Part shown: positions 8,652 through 16,589 of the stretch, piece after piece | How the letters are laid out: each line of letters opens with the position of its first letter | How positions within the stretch are numbered: the first letter of the stretch is position 1 | From: Betaproteobacteria bacterium | GTDB taxonomy: Bacteria > Pseudomonadota > Gammaproteobacteria > Burkholderiales > Burkholderiaceae | Direction: 5' to 3' | NCBI GenBank assembly: GCA_009921765.1 | Contig: RFXC01000024.1 | Coordinates: forward strand, 1 to 28,344 | DNA length: 28,344 bases | Position numbers and translations under genes: made by a program | The notes under the pieces: model-generated | What the model was told of the DNA's origin: nothing | The model's database searches: none | Seen by the model: only the letters and a program-made list of their open reading frames with translations

Positions 8652-8933
8652 TCAGTGATAGTCAACGATCTCCACATCGAACGCCCTGCCCTGGACGAAC
8701 TTGAAGCAGATTCGCCATTGATCATTGATGCGGATGCTCCACTGACCTTTGCGATCTCCCTTGAGCGCCTCAAGCCGGTTGTTCGGGGGAATCCTGAGTT
8801 CTTCCAGACGTGTAACGCGGTTCAGAATTGCCAGTTTGCGCACGGCACTTGCCTCGATGTTACGGAAGCGGGGAATTCTGTCGCCCATAAAGAGCGCGCG
8901 CGTGCTGTTGCAGCGGAAAGACTCGATAGGCAT
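8652..8933 (-). CDS. higB: HigB/RelE-family toxin, mRNA endonuclease
   Basis: This is a 93-residue RelE/HigB superfamily toxin, a ribosome-dependent mRNA interferase. The sequence fits the family along its length: IESFRC at the start, RIPRFRNIEASAVRKLAILNRVTRLEEL, RIPPNNRLEALKGDRKGQWSIRINDQWRICF with the basic and aromatic residues typical of the active face, and the C-terminal VEIVDYH. It is the first gene of the operon with higA. No Shine-Dalgarno precedes the ATG. A promoter with ideal spacing lies so close (its -10 ends 9 nt upstream) that the message is predicted to begin at or within a few bases of the start codon. The ATG at 8933 is the only start giving the standard N-terminus. Confidence 0.92.
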   Translation of the reverse strand: MPIESFRCNSTRALFMGDRIPRFRNIEASAVRKLAILNRVTRLEELRIPPNNRLEALKGDRKGQWSIRINDQWRICFKFVQGRAFDVEIVDYH

Positions 8934-8941
8934 CGAATCGG

Positions 8942-8970
8942 ATGCTAACGCGGAAAGATAGTATCGTCAA
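8942..8970 (-). promoter_or_regulatory. higBA promoter (TTGACG-17-TAGCAT)
   Basis: On the minus strand TTGACG (8965-8970) and TAGCAT (8942-8947) are separated by exactly 17 bp, close to the sigma-70 consensus. The predicted transcript start is around 8935, essentially at the higB start codon. This is a sequence-based prediction. Confidence 0.7.
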
Positions 8971-8978
8971 GCGTTAGC
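8944..8978. promoter_or_regulatory. Inverted repeat flanking the higBA promoter (probable HigA operator)
   Basis: GCTAACGC (8944-8951) and GCGTTAGC (8971-8978) form a perfect 8-bp inverted repeat with 19 bp between. One arm overlaps the -10 box and the other abuts the -35 box of the higBA promoter. This geometry suits repression by a HigA dimer or a HigBA complex. Binding is inferred from position and known family behaviour. Confidence 0.65.
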
Positions 8979-8980
8979 TT

Positions 8981-10606
8981 CTATTCCTGCCGCAACCTGA
9001 ACCGCTGCAATTTGCCTGTCTCGGTGCGCGGCAGGCTCTCCCGAAACACGACCGAGCGCGGATATTTGTACGGCGCGATCGCAGCCTTCACATAGTCCTG
9101 CAGCACCTTTGCGAGCGCGGGCTCGCCGCCATGTCGCTCGATCATGCCGGGTCGGGCCACCACATAGGCGCGCACGATCTGGCCGCGCTCGGCATCGGGT
9201 ACGCCCACGACCCCGCACTCGGCCACCGCTTCGTGGGCCATCAGCACCGCCTCGACCTCGGGGCCTGCGATGTTGTAGCCCGCCGAGATGATCATGTCGT
9301 CGGAGCGGGCCTGGTAGTGGAAATAGCCGTCCTCGTCCACCATGAAGGTGTCGCCTGGCAGGTTCCAGCCGTTGCGCACATATTGGCTCTGGCGCGGGTC
9401 GGCCAGGTAGCGGCAGCCTGTGGGCCCGCGCACGGCGAGCTTGCCCACGGTATTGGGTGGCAGCGTGTTCATGTTTTCGTCGACGATCCGGGCCTCGTAG
9501 CCGGGAACCACCTTGCCGATTGCGCCGGGTCGCACCTCAGAACCCGCTGATGAAATGAAGATGTGAATCATCTCGGTCGAGCCAATGCCGTCGATCATTT
9601 CCAGCCCGCTTGCCTCGCGCCAGAGCTGGCGGGTGGCATCAGGCAGCGCCTCGCCTGCCGATACGCTCGCCCGAAGCGACTTCAGGTCGAAGCGCCCAAG
9701 AAGCGGTGCCATCTGGCGATAAAAGGTCGGTGCGGTGAACACAACCGTTGCGCGATGGCGCTCGATGGCCGCAAGCAGCTTCTCGGGCGTGAGGCCCTCG
9801 AGGAGCAGCGTCGCTGCTCCCACCCGCATGGGAAAGCACAGCATGCCGCCCAGGCCGAATGTGAAGGCAAGCGGCGGCGTGCCGCAGAAGATGTCGCTCG
9901 CGACCGGTTTCAGCACGTGACGCGGGAACAGGTCGCACATCGCGATCACATCACGATGGAAGTGCATGGTGCCCTTGGGCTGGCCGGTGGTGCCCGAGGT
10001 GAAGGCGATCAGGGCGACATCATCGGCGGCGGTGTCGCAGGCGGTGAACGCGGTGTCGATCCGCGGGAAATGCGTTTCAAGTGCGTCGGCTGCGCCACTT
10101 CCGTCGTTGAAAAACAGCGCGCCGCGAAGGCGCTCGCACTGACCCGCGCCGGCGTCGATTTCGGCGCGCAGCTTCAGGTCACAGAGCACCGCATTGACCT
10201 GCGCCTTGTCGGCGATCTGGATCAGCTCGGCCGCACGGAGCAGCGGCATGGTGGCCACCGCCACCAGCCCTGCCTTGACCGTGGCAAGCCAGCAGGCCGC
10301 CATCATGGGATGGTTGCCACCGCGGAGCAGCACCCGGTTACCCGGCACCAGTCCCATCGGGCCGGTGAGCACATGGGCGATCCGGTCAACCTGCGCGGCA
10401 AGCTCTCGCCAGGTGCAGCAACCGTCATCGTTGATGAGCGCAATCGAATCGCCGTGGCCGCGCGCGATCATGGCATCGAGCAGTTCCACCGCCGCATTCA
10501 TGCGCGGGGGATAGCGGGTGTCGGCCGAGGCAAGGAATTTGGGCCATTGCGCGCGTGGCGGCAGGTGGTCGCGGGCGAAGGTGTCGATGTGGGCGGAGCG
10601 TTGCAT
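8981..10606 (-). CDS. Benzoate-CoA ligase family enzyme, 2-aminobenzoate-CoA ligase-like
   Basis: This is a 541-residue AMP-forming acyl-CoA synthetase. The N-terminal wording (HIDTFARDHLPPRAQWPKFL, YPPRMNAAVELLD) and GNRVLLRGGNHPMMAACWLATVKAG are those I associate with 2-aminobenzoate (anthranilate)-CoA ligases. Core motifs are FTSGTTGQPKGTMHFHRD at about residues 202-219, GIGSTEMIHIFISS, LPGDTFMVDEDGYFHYQARSDDMIISAGYNIAGPEVE, and the C-terminal catalytic lysine in TETGKLQRFRLRQ. Its ATG overlaps the marR stop by one base (TGATG), so translation is coupled and the regulator probably senses this pathway. The aromatic substrate is inferred. None of the downstream anthranilate pathway enzymes (monooxygenase/reductase) lies in the window. 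It could equally activate benzoate or a related aromatic acid. Confidence 0.85.
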   Translation of the reverse strand: MQRSAHIDTFARDHLPPRAQWPKFLASADTRYPPRMNAAVELLDAMIARGHGDSIALINDDGCCTWRELAAQVDRIAHVLTGPMGLVPGNRVLLRGGNHPMMAACWLATVKAGLVAVATMPLLRAAELIQIADKAQVNAVLCDLKLRAEIDAGAGQCERLRGALFFNDGSGAADALETHFPRIDTAFTACDTAADDVALIAFTSGTTGQPKGTMHFHRDVIAMCDLFPRHVLKPVASDIFCGTPPLAFTFGLGGMLCFPMRVGAATLLLEGLTPEKLLAAIERHRATVVFTAPTFYRQMAPLLGRFDLKSLRASVSAGEALPDATRQLWREASGLEMIDGIGSTEMIHIFISSAGSEVRPGAIGKVVPGYEARIVDENMNTLPPNTVGKLAVRGPTGCRYLADPRQSQYVRNGWNLPGDTFMVDEDGYFHYQARSDDMIISAGYNIAGPEVEAVLMAHEAVAECGVVGVPDAERGQIVRAYVVARPGMIERHGGEPALAKVLQDYVKAAIAPYKYPRSVVFRESLPRTETGKLQRFRLRQE

Positions 10607-11235
10607 CAGGGTTCTCCGGATGGGGGGGATCTGCGGGCGCGAAGCGGGCCAGATGATCGCGCCGAGCGCGGGCGGCGCAAGGCAGGCGTGGGTTCAGGAT
10701 CAGGAGCGGGGGACAGGCGGGAAAGAAGCGCCGGCTCGGCATCCTCATGCAGGCCGGTCTTCAGTTTTCCCAGCAGGGCAAGCAGCGTTCGCTGCTCGGC
10801 TGCGCCGAGATCGGACAGCAGCGAGACCACCCAGGACTCATGGGCGCTGGCCATCTCTGCAAAGCGCGCCTGGCCATCTGGGGTGAGCCGCAGGCGAATC
10901 GCCCGTCGGTCTCCCGGCACAGCCTCGCGCAGCAGGAAGCCCTCTTGCTCGAGCTGGTCCGCAAGCCCCGTCACATTGCCACCCGTCACCATCAGCCGCC
11001 GCGACAGCTCGCTCATGCGCAGGCCTTCCGGCGTCCGATAAAGCTGGGCGAGCAGATCAAAGCGTGGGAGCGTCGATCCGAACCGGCGACGCAGCCGCTG
11101 GCCCACCGAGGCTTCGATCAGCGTGGTGCAGGTGAGAAGCCGCAACCAGAGCTTGAGCGCCGTGTGGTCCTGGGCGACCACCCTGCTTTCCTGATCGAGG
11201 GGTTCGGGTTGCGCCTTGTCAGCTCCGCTGTTCAT
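10606..11235 (-). CDS. MarR-family transcriptional regulator
   Basis: This is a 209-residue winged-helix regulator. The DNA-binding core is clear: RFDLLAQLYRTPEGLRMSELSRRLMVTGGNVTGLADQLEQEGFLLREAVPGDRRAIRLRLTPDG, i.e. helix-turn-helix then wing with the DRR motif typical of MarR proteins. A long dimerisation helix region precedes and follows it. The C-terminal 35 or so residues are Pro/Arg/Ser-rich and look disordered. The frame is open further upstream, but the MNSGADKAQ start matches the position of a palindrome 11 nt before it and avoids reading through the porin terminator. It is the first gene of a two-gene operon with the aromatic CoA ligase (TGATG overlap), which suggests a repressor released by an aromatic acid or its CoA thioester. 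Confidence 0.9.
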   Translation of the reverse strand: MNSGADKAQPEPLDQESRVVAQDHTALKLWLRLLTCTTLIEASVGQRLRRRFGSTLPRFDLLAQLYRTPEGLRMSELSRRLMVTGGNVTGLADQLEQEGFLLREAVPGDRRAIRLRLTPDGQARFAEMASAHESWVVSLLSDLGAAEQRTLLALLGKLKTGLHEDAEPALLSRLSPAPDPEPTPALRRPRSARSSGPLRARRSPPSGEP

Positions 11236-11245
11236 GGCGAGAAAG

Positions 11246-11272
11246 TTTAAGCCTGAATGATTCGGACTTGAA
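11246..11272. promoter_or_regulatory. 27-bp imperfect palindrome before marR (probable MarR operator)
   Basis: A perfect core GAATGATTC (11255-11263) extends outward to TTTAAG on the left and CTTGAA on the right, matching at 10 of 13 positions per half. It ends 11 nt before the regulator start and overlaps a possible minus-strand -10 (TAAACT). Size and position fit a MarR autoregulatory operator. Binding is inferred. Confidence 0.55.
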
Positions 11273-11320
11273 GCATCTTGCCGGCAATGGTGACAACCGA
11301 GGATGTCGAGATCGGGCAGC

Positions 11321-11357
11321 ACCAATAAAAAACCCGCCACGTTGCCGTGGCGGGTTT
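11321..11357 (-). terminator. Rho-independent terminator of the porin gene
   Basis: A perfect 12-bp stem (AAACCCGCCACG, 11330-11341, with CGTGGCGGGTTT, 11346-11357) encloses the tetraloop TTGC. On the minus strand it is followed by a T-rich tract (TTTTTTATTGG). It lies 39 nt after the porin stop and insulates the marR operon from it. Confidence 0.9.
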
Positions 11358-11395
11358 CGAACCTCAGGTCACAAGCTGGCTAGGCCAGCGAATGA

Positions 11396-12613
11396 TCAGA
11401 AGTTGTGGAACAGACCCAGGGACATGACCTTGTTGTCCGAACCCATTCCCGTGCCCGCGGTGGTCGGCGCCGAGCTCATGCCGCCGCCCGACATCGACAC
11501 GTTGTTCTTGGCCGCGTTGTTGATCACGCTGTACGAGGTGTACACGTGGGTGCGGTTCGAGAAGTTGTAGCGAAGACCGAGGGCCCAGGTGTCGGAATTC
11601 GTGTCGGCCTGCGCGCCGCGGCTGACGTGCTGGAAATCGCCAAGCTTGGCCCACTGAGCATAGACCGACAGCGGACCGCCCAGGCTGTGGATCACGCCAA
11701 GGCCGAAGCCGCTCTGCTTGCCGCCGCCGGCAGCAGTACCCAGCGCTGCCACGTTGGTGGTGGCGTCCGTGTACTCACGCTTCATCTCGTAGTACGCAGC
11801 CTGGAGCTTGGTGGTCGGGAGGACCTGGTAGCCACCGAGGATCTTCAGGCCGGTGTTGTCACGGTTGGTCGTCAAAGCGGGGTTGCCAGCGCTGTCGGTT
11901 ACCTTGATGTAGTCAACCTGGGCACCCAGAGGGCCGCTTGCGTAGCGCAGCGTGAAGCCCATTGCGGTACCGGCCGGGTTCGTATTGGCGGCTGCAATCT
12001 CGTTGGCTTGCAGGATACCGTAGTAGAGCTCCGAGCCCGCGAAGTTGCCAGCCAGGCCTTTCTGGAGCACAAGCTTGGTGGTGTTCTCGAGGCGCGCGGC
12101 GGGTGCAGTGACATAGCCCGAGGAAGCGGCGGTGTAAATGCTGATGCCACCGAACACCATGTGGTTGGCGGAAACGTCTTCGACCGAACCGTTACCCCAG
12201 TACACGTTCTGGCGGCCGAAGCGGATCTGGGCCGAGTTGTTGCCCAGCGCAACGTGTGCCTCGCGGCTACCGAAGTTGCCGGTGCCGGTGTTGAACAGGC
12301 CGCCCTGTCCGGGGCTGGTCTGAGCGCCGGCAGCGGTTTGACCCTGGCTGGTGACGTCGAGGTTAAAACCGGTTTCGATCACGAAGCTGGCCTGAACGCC
12401 GCCGCCCAGGTTTTCGTTGCCGCGCAGACCAACGCGCGAGCCGCTGTCGAACACGCGGGTGCGAGCTTTCAGGTCGTTGGCGGGAGTGGCGGAACCTTCC
12501 GCGCTCCAGCGGTCCAGACCGGCGTGGGCGCGGCCATACAGTTCAACAGATGCCTGCGCGAACGCAGAACCAGCAGTGGCGCCGATGGCCAGAGCGATCA
12601 GTGATTTTTTCAT
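11396..12613 (-). CDS. Gram-negative porin (Burkholderiales trimeric porin family)
   Basis: This is a 405-residue outer-membrane beta-barrel porin of the Omp32/OpcP-like family (porin_4). The N-terminus MKKSLIALAIGATAGSAFAQ is a textbook Sec signal peptide cleaved after AFA. The mature protein opens with SVELYGRAHAGLDR, shows GSRVGLRGNENLGGGVQASFVIETGF and SREAHVALGNNSAQIRFGRQNVYWG (the hallmark FGRQ stretch), and has alternating amphipathic strands to the C-terminal YNFSNRTHVYTSYS and LGLFHNF. The terminal phenylalanine is the usual BAM recognition signal. AAGAGG lies 6 nt before the chosen ATG. It has its own terminator, so it is probably monocistronic. Small neutral or anionic solutes are likely cargo, but selectivity cannot be read here. 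Codon use looks highly biased, as expected for an abundant protein. Confidence 0.93.
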   Translation of the reverse strand: MKKSLIALAIGATAGSAFAQASVELYGRAHAGLDRWSAEGSATPANDLKARTRVFDSGSRVGLRGNENLGGGVQASFVIETGFNLDVTSQGQTAAGAQTSPGQGGLFNTGTGNFGSREAHVALGNNSAQIRFGRQNVYWGNGSVEDVSANHMVFGGISIYTAASSGYVTAPAARLENTTKLVLQKGLAGNFAGSELYYGILQANEIAAANTNPAGTAMGFTLRYASGPLGAQVDYIKVTDSAGNPALTTNRDNTGLKILGGYQVLPTTKLQAAYYEMKREYTDATTNVAALGTAAGGGKQSGFGLGVIHSLGGPLSVYAQWAKLGDFQHVSRGAQADTNSDTWALGLRYNFSNRTHVYTSYSVINNAAKNNVSMSGGGMSSAPTTAGTGMGSDNKVMSLGLFHNF

Positions 12614-12957
12614 TGCATGCCTCTTAAGAGTTGTACAAGTCTCTTCAGACCTGGGTGCCTGCGGTTCGTGCCGGTAGCGCCCGTGCCAACCTCCTGACGG
12701 GAAGTTGTCCGGTATTTGAACAGAGGCCGGGAGGGGCTGCAAAGAAAACGCCCCGAAATGCGCCAATGCGTTGCTAACCTGCAACAGCCTGGGCGGTCTG
12801 ACCCCCGGGCCGGGGGCGGAAGTCGTGCGCGGTTTCGCCGCCCGCGGTCGGTGGGCCTGATTCCGTTCGGCAGGCTTTATCTTCCATCCGCTTCATCTTC
12901 CACCCGGCAGCGCGCGCCCATTCATGCCGCCTGGTGTCAAAAGTAAGGATCCCGAAC
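12614..12957. other. Intergenic region between divergent porin and nitronate monooxygenase genes
   Basis: This spacer has no credible gene. It should carry both divergent promoters, but I could not pick convincing -35/-10 pairs. Visible structure includes a perfect GC palindrome CCCCCGG-G-CCGGGGG (12802-12816) and two near-identical pyrimidine-rich stretches, ATCTTCCATCC and ATCTTCCACCC, around 12880-12905. Confidence 0.6.
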
Positions 12958-13989
12958 ATGTCTGCAGAGACCAATTTGCCTTCGCGTCCGTTTGATCGGC
13001 CGCAATCCGGCCTCGCTGCATCGGGTCAGGGAGGGCATCGCCGCCTGCCTGCCCTCCGCCTGCCTGTCGTTGCCGCGCCCATGTTCCTGATCTCGGGCCC
13101 GGATCTGGTGCTGGCCGCCTGCCGGGCCGGCATCGTGGGCGCCTTCCCCACGCCCAACGCCCGTCCGATCGAGGTGCTGGATCAGTGGATGGCAACCATC
13201 GTCGAGGGGCTTGCCCGGGCAAAGTCCGAGCATCCTGAGGCGCGCCTGGGCCCCTGGGCCGCCAACCTGGTCACCCACTCTTCAAACGCGAGGCTGCCCG
13301 AGGATCTGGCGCTCATCGCCCGCCACCAGCCGCCCATCGTCATCACGGCGCTGGGCAGCCCCAAGCCCGCCATTGAGGTGGTGCACGGATATGGCGGCAT
13401 CGTCATTGCCGATGTCGTGAACCTCACGCTCGCCCGGAAAGCGGTCGCCGCAGGCGCGGATGGTCTCGCGTGCGTCTGCGCAGGGGCGGGCGGCCACACC
13501 GGCCATCTGTCGCCTTTCGCATTCGTGAGCGCGGTGCGCGAGTTCTTTGATGGTCTGGTGATTGCGGGCGGTGGCATCACCGACGGTTGGGGCGTGGCCG
13601 GGGCGATCGCATCGGGCGCTGACCTGGTCTACATGGGTACGCGGTTCATCCCCACTTTGGAGAGCCAGGCCCCGCCCGAGTACAAGCAGATGGTGGTTGA
13701 CTCAACCGCCGATGATCTGGTGGTGAGCGATCGCATCACGGGCACGGCGGCCAGCTGGCTCATTCCGTCGCTCGAGCGGAACGGCATCGATCTTTCGGCG
13801 CTGCCCGACAAGCGTGAGCGGGTTTACGACAGCAACCGTTCGGTCGAGGCCTCGCGCGGCTGGAAAGACCTGTGGGGCGCCGGGCAGGGACTGGGCAGCA
13901 TCCATGCCGTCGAGCCAGTGGGCGCCGTGGTGGATCGTCTTGAGTCAGAATACCGTGAGGCGCGTGCACGATTCGCCGCCCTTTCCTGA
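12958..13989 (+). CDS. Nitronate monooxygenase family FMN enzyme (NPD-like)
   Basis: This is a 343-residue FMN-dependent TIM-barrel protein of the nitronate monooxygenase / 2-nitropropane dioxygenase family. Family features are LPVVAAPMFLISGPDLVLAACRAGIVGAFP at the first strand, ALGSPKPAIEVVHGYG, GADGLACVCAGAGGHTGHLSPF (FMN/phosphate-binding and proposed catalytic His region), VIAGGGITDGWGVAGAIASGADLVYMGTRF, and the late STADDLVVSDRITGTAASWL. AAGGA lies 8 nt before the chosen ATG; a GTG 24 nt upstream is less likely. It runs straight into the thiolase (10-nt gap) and then coq7. Family members oxidise alkyl nitronates, but many have unknown substrates. Pairing with a thiolase suggests a role linked to acyl-CoA catabolism, which is inference. 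Confidence 0.88.
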   Translation: MSAETNLPSRPFDRPQSGLAASGQGGHRRLPALRLPVVAAPMFLISGPDLVLAACRAGIVGAFPTPNARPIEVLDQWMATIVEGLARAKSEHPEARLGPWAANLVTHSSNARLPEDLALIARHQPPIVITALGSPKPAIEVVHGYGGIVIADVVNLTLARKAVAAGADGLACVCAGAGGHTGHLSPFAFVSAVREFFDGLVIAGGGITDGWGVAGAIASGADLVYMGTRFIPTLESQAPPEYKQMVVDSTADDLVVSDRITGTAASWLIPSLERNGIDLSALPDKRERVYDSNRSVEASRGWKDLWGAGQGLGSIHAVEPVGAVVDRLESEYREARARFAALS

Positions 13990-13999
13990 GGCGCTTGCC

Positions 14000-15238
14000 A
14001 TGACATCTCCCACTTATATCCTCGGCGGTCATCAGACCGACTTTGCCCGGGTGTGGTCGCGAAACGGCCAGGACCTCTCCGACATGATTCGCGAGTCGAC
14101 GCTTGGCGCCCTCGAAGCAGCTCGCGTCGATGCGGGTCGGGTGGCCGCCATTCATGTGGGCAATGCGTTTGGCGAACTGCAACGCAACCAGGCACACCTC
14201 GGCGCCATGGTGTCCTCGGTGGTGCCGGCGCTCTGGGGCGTGCCGGCCATGCGTCACGAGGGCGCGTGTGCCTCGGCTTCGCTTGCAATCCTCAGCGCGA
14301 TGGCCGAGATCGAGGCTGGCCGCTACGACTGTGTGCTGGTGGTGGGCGCGGAGGAGCTGAAGAATCTGCCTGGCGATGTGTCGTCGGCCAATCAGAACGC
14401 CGCAGGCTGGCAGGGGCGCGAGGGCATTGACTGCCGCTTTCTCTGGCCGGCAGCCTTCGGCATGATGGGGTTCGAATATGAGCGGCGATATGGGCTGGAT
14501 CGTCGCCACCTGAACCGGATCGCTGAACTCAACTACGGCAATGCGAAGCGGAATCCGCTTGCTCAAACGCGGAAGTGGGCATTCGACGCCGCGAGCTTCA
14601 CCGATGATGACGAAGCCAATCCGGTGATCGAGCCCGGCACCCGCCGACAAGACTGCGGACAGATCACCGATGGCGCCTGTTCGCTGGTACTCGCCTCGGG
14701 CCGGTTCGCGGCCGAGCATGCTGCCCGGACCGGGCAAGCAATTGAGCGGCTCCCCAAAATTACTGGCTGGGGCCACCGCACCGTGGGCTTGCGCGCGATC
14801 GACAAGCTCGAGCGGAGCCGTGGCGATGCTTATGTGTTTCCGCATGTGCGCGCTGCCATCACCGACGCATGGGCGCGCGCCGGGGTGTCGGGGCCCGAGG
14901 CGTTCGATGTCCTGGAAACCCACGACTGTTTCACCACCACCGAATACATGGCGATTGATCACTTTGGCCTGACCGAGCCCGGGCAGAGCTGGCGCGCGGT
15001 GGAGACGGGTGACATCGAAATGGGCGGCCGACTCCCGGTCAATCCCTCGGGCGGCCTGATTGGTGGCGGTCATCCGGTGGGGGCGACTGGTGCGCGCATG
15101 GTGCTGGACGCTGCGCGTCAGGTCAGCGGCCAGGCGGGCGATTATCAGGTGGCCGGCGCGCGGCGGGCAGCCACGCTCAATATCGGCGGCTCGTGTGCAA
15201 CTGTCGTGTCGTTTGTGGTGGAGGCAGGCGCTGCCTGA
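14000..15238 (+). CDS. Thiolase-superfamily acetyl-CoA acetyltransferase (SCP-x-like)
   Basis: This is a 412-residue thiolase-fold enzyme of the sterol-carrier-protein-x type used for degradative cleavage of 3-ketoacyl-CoA. The nucleophile is probably Cys90 in MRHEGACASASLAI. The late active-site His358 lies in NPSGGLIGGGHPVGATG, and THDCFTTTEYM carries a conserved loop. The C-terminus LNIGGSCATVVSF resembles the type seen in SCP-x thiolases, not the CxG loop of classical FadA. The ATG follows the NMO stop by 10 nt and that TGAGG serves as its ribosome-binding site. It ends 9 nt before coq7. The substrate is not determinable from sequence. Confidence 0.9.
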   Translation: MTSPTYILGGHQTDFARVWSRNGQDLSDMIRESTLGALEAARVDAGRVAAIHVGNAFGELQRNQAHLGAMVSSVVPALWGVPAMRHEGACASASLAILSAMAEIEAGRYDCVLVVGAEELKNLPGDVSSANQNAAGWQGREGIDCRFLWPAAFGMMGFEYERRYGLDRRHLNRIAELNYGNAKRNPLAQTRKWAFDAASFTDDDEANPVIEPGTRRQDCGQITDGACSLVLASGRFAAEHAARTGQAIERLPKITGWGHRTVGLRAIDKLERSRGDAYVFPHVRAAITDAWARAGVSGPEAFDVLETHDCFTTTEYMAIDHFGLTEPGQSWRAVETGDIEMGGRLPVNPSGGLIGGGHPVGATGARMVLDAARQVSGQAGDYQVAGARRAATLNIGGSCATVVSFVVEAGAA

Positions 15239-15247
15239 GGAGATGTG

Positions 15248-15907
15248 ATGGAGTCGCTCAGACGCTTTTCGCTTGTGGATCGTGTGCTGGGGGGCGCGTG
15301 TCGCGCGCTTGCCACGCTTTCGGATGCGGTCCCTGCCCGTCGGCCGGTGCCGGGCGCATCAACAGGGTCGCAGGCGGCCGACGAGATTGAACTCACCGAG
15401 CCCGAGCGCAGGTTGTCGGGCGCGCTGATGCGGGTGAACCATGTCGGTGAGATCTGTGCGCAGGCACTCTACGAAGGGCAGGCGGCGAGCACGTCCGACC
15501 CGGCATTGCGTGAATACTTTCTGGGGGCTGCGCGTGAGGAGGCTGATCATCTTGCCTGGACGCGCTCGCGGCTGGACGAGCTCGGCGCGTCGCCCTCGCT
15601 CCTGAATCCCGTGTGGTTCGCGGGTTCGCTTGCCATGGGACTGGTGGCGGGGCGTGTGGGCGACCGCTGGAGCCTGGGTTTCATGGCCGAGACCGAACGC
15701 CAGGTGGAGGCGCATCTGGGCTCGCACCTCAACCGGCTGCCGGCTGCCGATCAGCGTTCCCGCCACATCATCGAGGCCATGCAGCGCGATGAAACCGCGC
15801 ATGCGCGGCGCGCGCATGAAATGGGTGGGGCGGAGCTGCCCGCGGTGGTTCAGCGGGGGATGCGCGCAGCCGCCCGGGTGATGACCACGGTGGCGCACCG
15901 GATCTGA
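15248..15907 (+). CDS. coq7: 3-demethoxyubiquinol 3-hydroxylase (Coq7-type diiron enzyme)
   Basis: This is a 219-residue di-iron hydroxylase that adds the C6 (ring 5) hydroxyl in ubiquinone synthesis, acting at the inner membrane face. Di-iron ligands are visible as pairs: E in RVNHVGEICAQALYEGQ, EEADH, E in MAETERQVEAHL, and the second ExxH in DETAHARRAHEMGG. The hydrophobic WFAGSLAMGLVAG segment fits membrane association. GAGGAG (15237-15242) overlaps the thiolase stop and lies 5 nt before ATG 15248; an in-frame GTG at 15245 is the alternative. Its placement behind a thiolase instead of in a ubi cluster is probably incidental co-transcription. Coq7 replaces UbiF in many beta-proteobacteria, in agreement with the taxon call. 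Confidence 0.93.
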   Translation: MESLRRFSLVDRVLGGACRALATLSDAVPARRPVPGASTGSQAADEIELTEPERRLSGALMRVNHVGEICAQALYEGQAASTSDPALREYFLGAAREEADHLAWTRSRLDELGASPSLLNPVWFAGSLAMGLVAGRVGDRWSLGFMAETERQVEAHLGSHLNRLPAADQRSRHIIEAMQRDETAHARRAHEMGGAELPAVVQRGMRAAARVMTTVAHRI

Positions 15908-15938
15908 ATGGAAAGCGGGCGGGTTTCGCCCTCAACCC

Positions 15939-16361
15939 TCAGTCTTCAACGACTTCCCAGCTGGTGCTGATTTCGGCGGTGTGGGCAAGCATGGCCGAGG
16001 CAGAGCAGTATTTGTCGTGGGACAGCTTGATGGCGCGCTCCACGATGTGCGGCTTCAAGCCGCGGCCCCGAACAACGAAATGGAAGTGGATTCGGGTGAA
16101 AACCTTGGGGTCGGTCTCGGCGCGTGCGGCCTCCAGCCGTACTTCGCAACCGCGGACGTCCAGGCCGCTCTTTGTGAGAATCACCACCACGTCGTAGGCG
16201 GTACAGCCGCCGGTGCCGAGCAGCACCATCTCCATGGGGCGTGGCGCCAGGTTGCGTCCGCCCCCTTCGACCGCGCCGTCCATCAGAACCGCATGACCGC
16301 TCCCGGTTTCGGCGACAAAGCTCATCCCGCCGGGGCCGGTCCAACTGACGCTTGCTTTCAT
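15939..16361 (-). CDS. OsmC/Ohr-family thiol peroxidase-like protein
   Basis: This is a 140-residue OsmC-family protein, closest in layout to the YhfA-type branch. Family members reduce organic hydroperoxides through two cysteines. Cys53 (LLGTGGCTAYDVV) and Cys119 (LSHDKYCSASAML) are both present at the expected positions, together with RNLAPRPMEMVLLG and the long central helix. It stands alone, convergent with coq7 and divergent from the rplM side. YhfA-type members have no confirmed substrate, so peroxide detoxification is a family-level statement. Confidence 0.88.
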   Translation of the reverse strand: MKASVSWTGPGGMSFVAETGSGHAVLMDGAVEGGGRNLAPRPMEMVLLGTGGCTAYDVVVILTKSGLDVRGCEVRLEAARAETDPKVFTRIHFHFVVRGRGLKPHIVERAIKLSHDKYCSASAMLAHTAEISTSWEVVED

Positions 16362-16589
16362 GGTGTGTGCTCCAGGGCTTGAAGGGAGACGGCGCGGGGT
16401 GTTTGCGCGTTAGATGTTGGTTGCCGGCATTATCTGCCAGCCCGCCTTTTTGCCGATGCTGCACTGCGCAATCCCTATTTCCGACTCGGGCTTCACCAAT
16501 TGAAGTGCAGGGCCTTTGGGTTGGGGGCTCGGGTAGTTCCTGCGGCGTCCAGACAATTTCGAATTTATTAAGATCAAATACTTATGGCG

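Noticed and set aside
9563..11041. Long plus-strand open frame (492 codons) opposite the CoA ligase and marR
   Set aside because: It is antisense to two clear genes and the translation is low-complexity and Gly/Arg/His-rich with no family resemblance. It is an expected shadow in GC-rich DNA.
11405..12604. Plus-strand open frame of 399 codons opposite the porin
   Set aside because: It mirrors the strong codon bias of the porin and has no recognisable domain or ribosome-binding site.
12802..12816. GC palindrome CCCCCGG-G-CCGGGGG as a terminator or operator
   Set aside because: There is no T-tract, and such runs arise easily in this GC-rich DNA; recorded only inside the spacer description.
13760..15073. 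Minus-strand open frame of 437 codons opposite the thiolase
   Set aside because: It is a shadow of the thiolase and NMO genes; the translation has no protein-family features.
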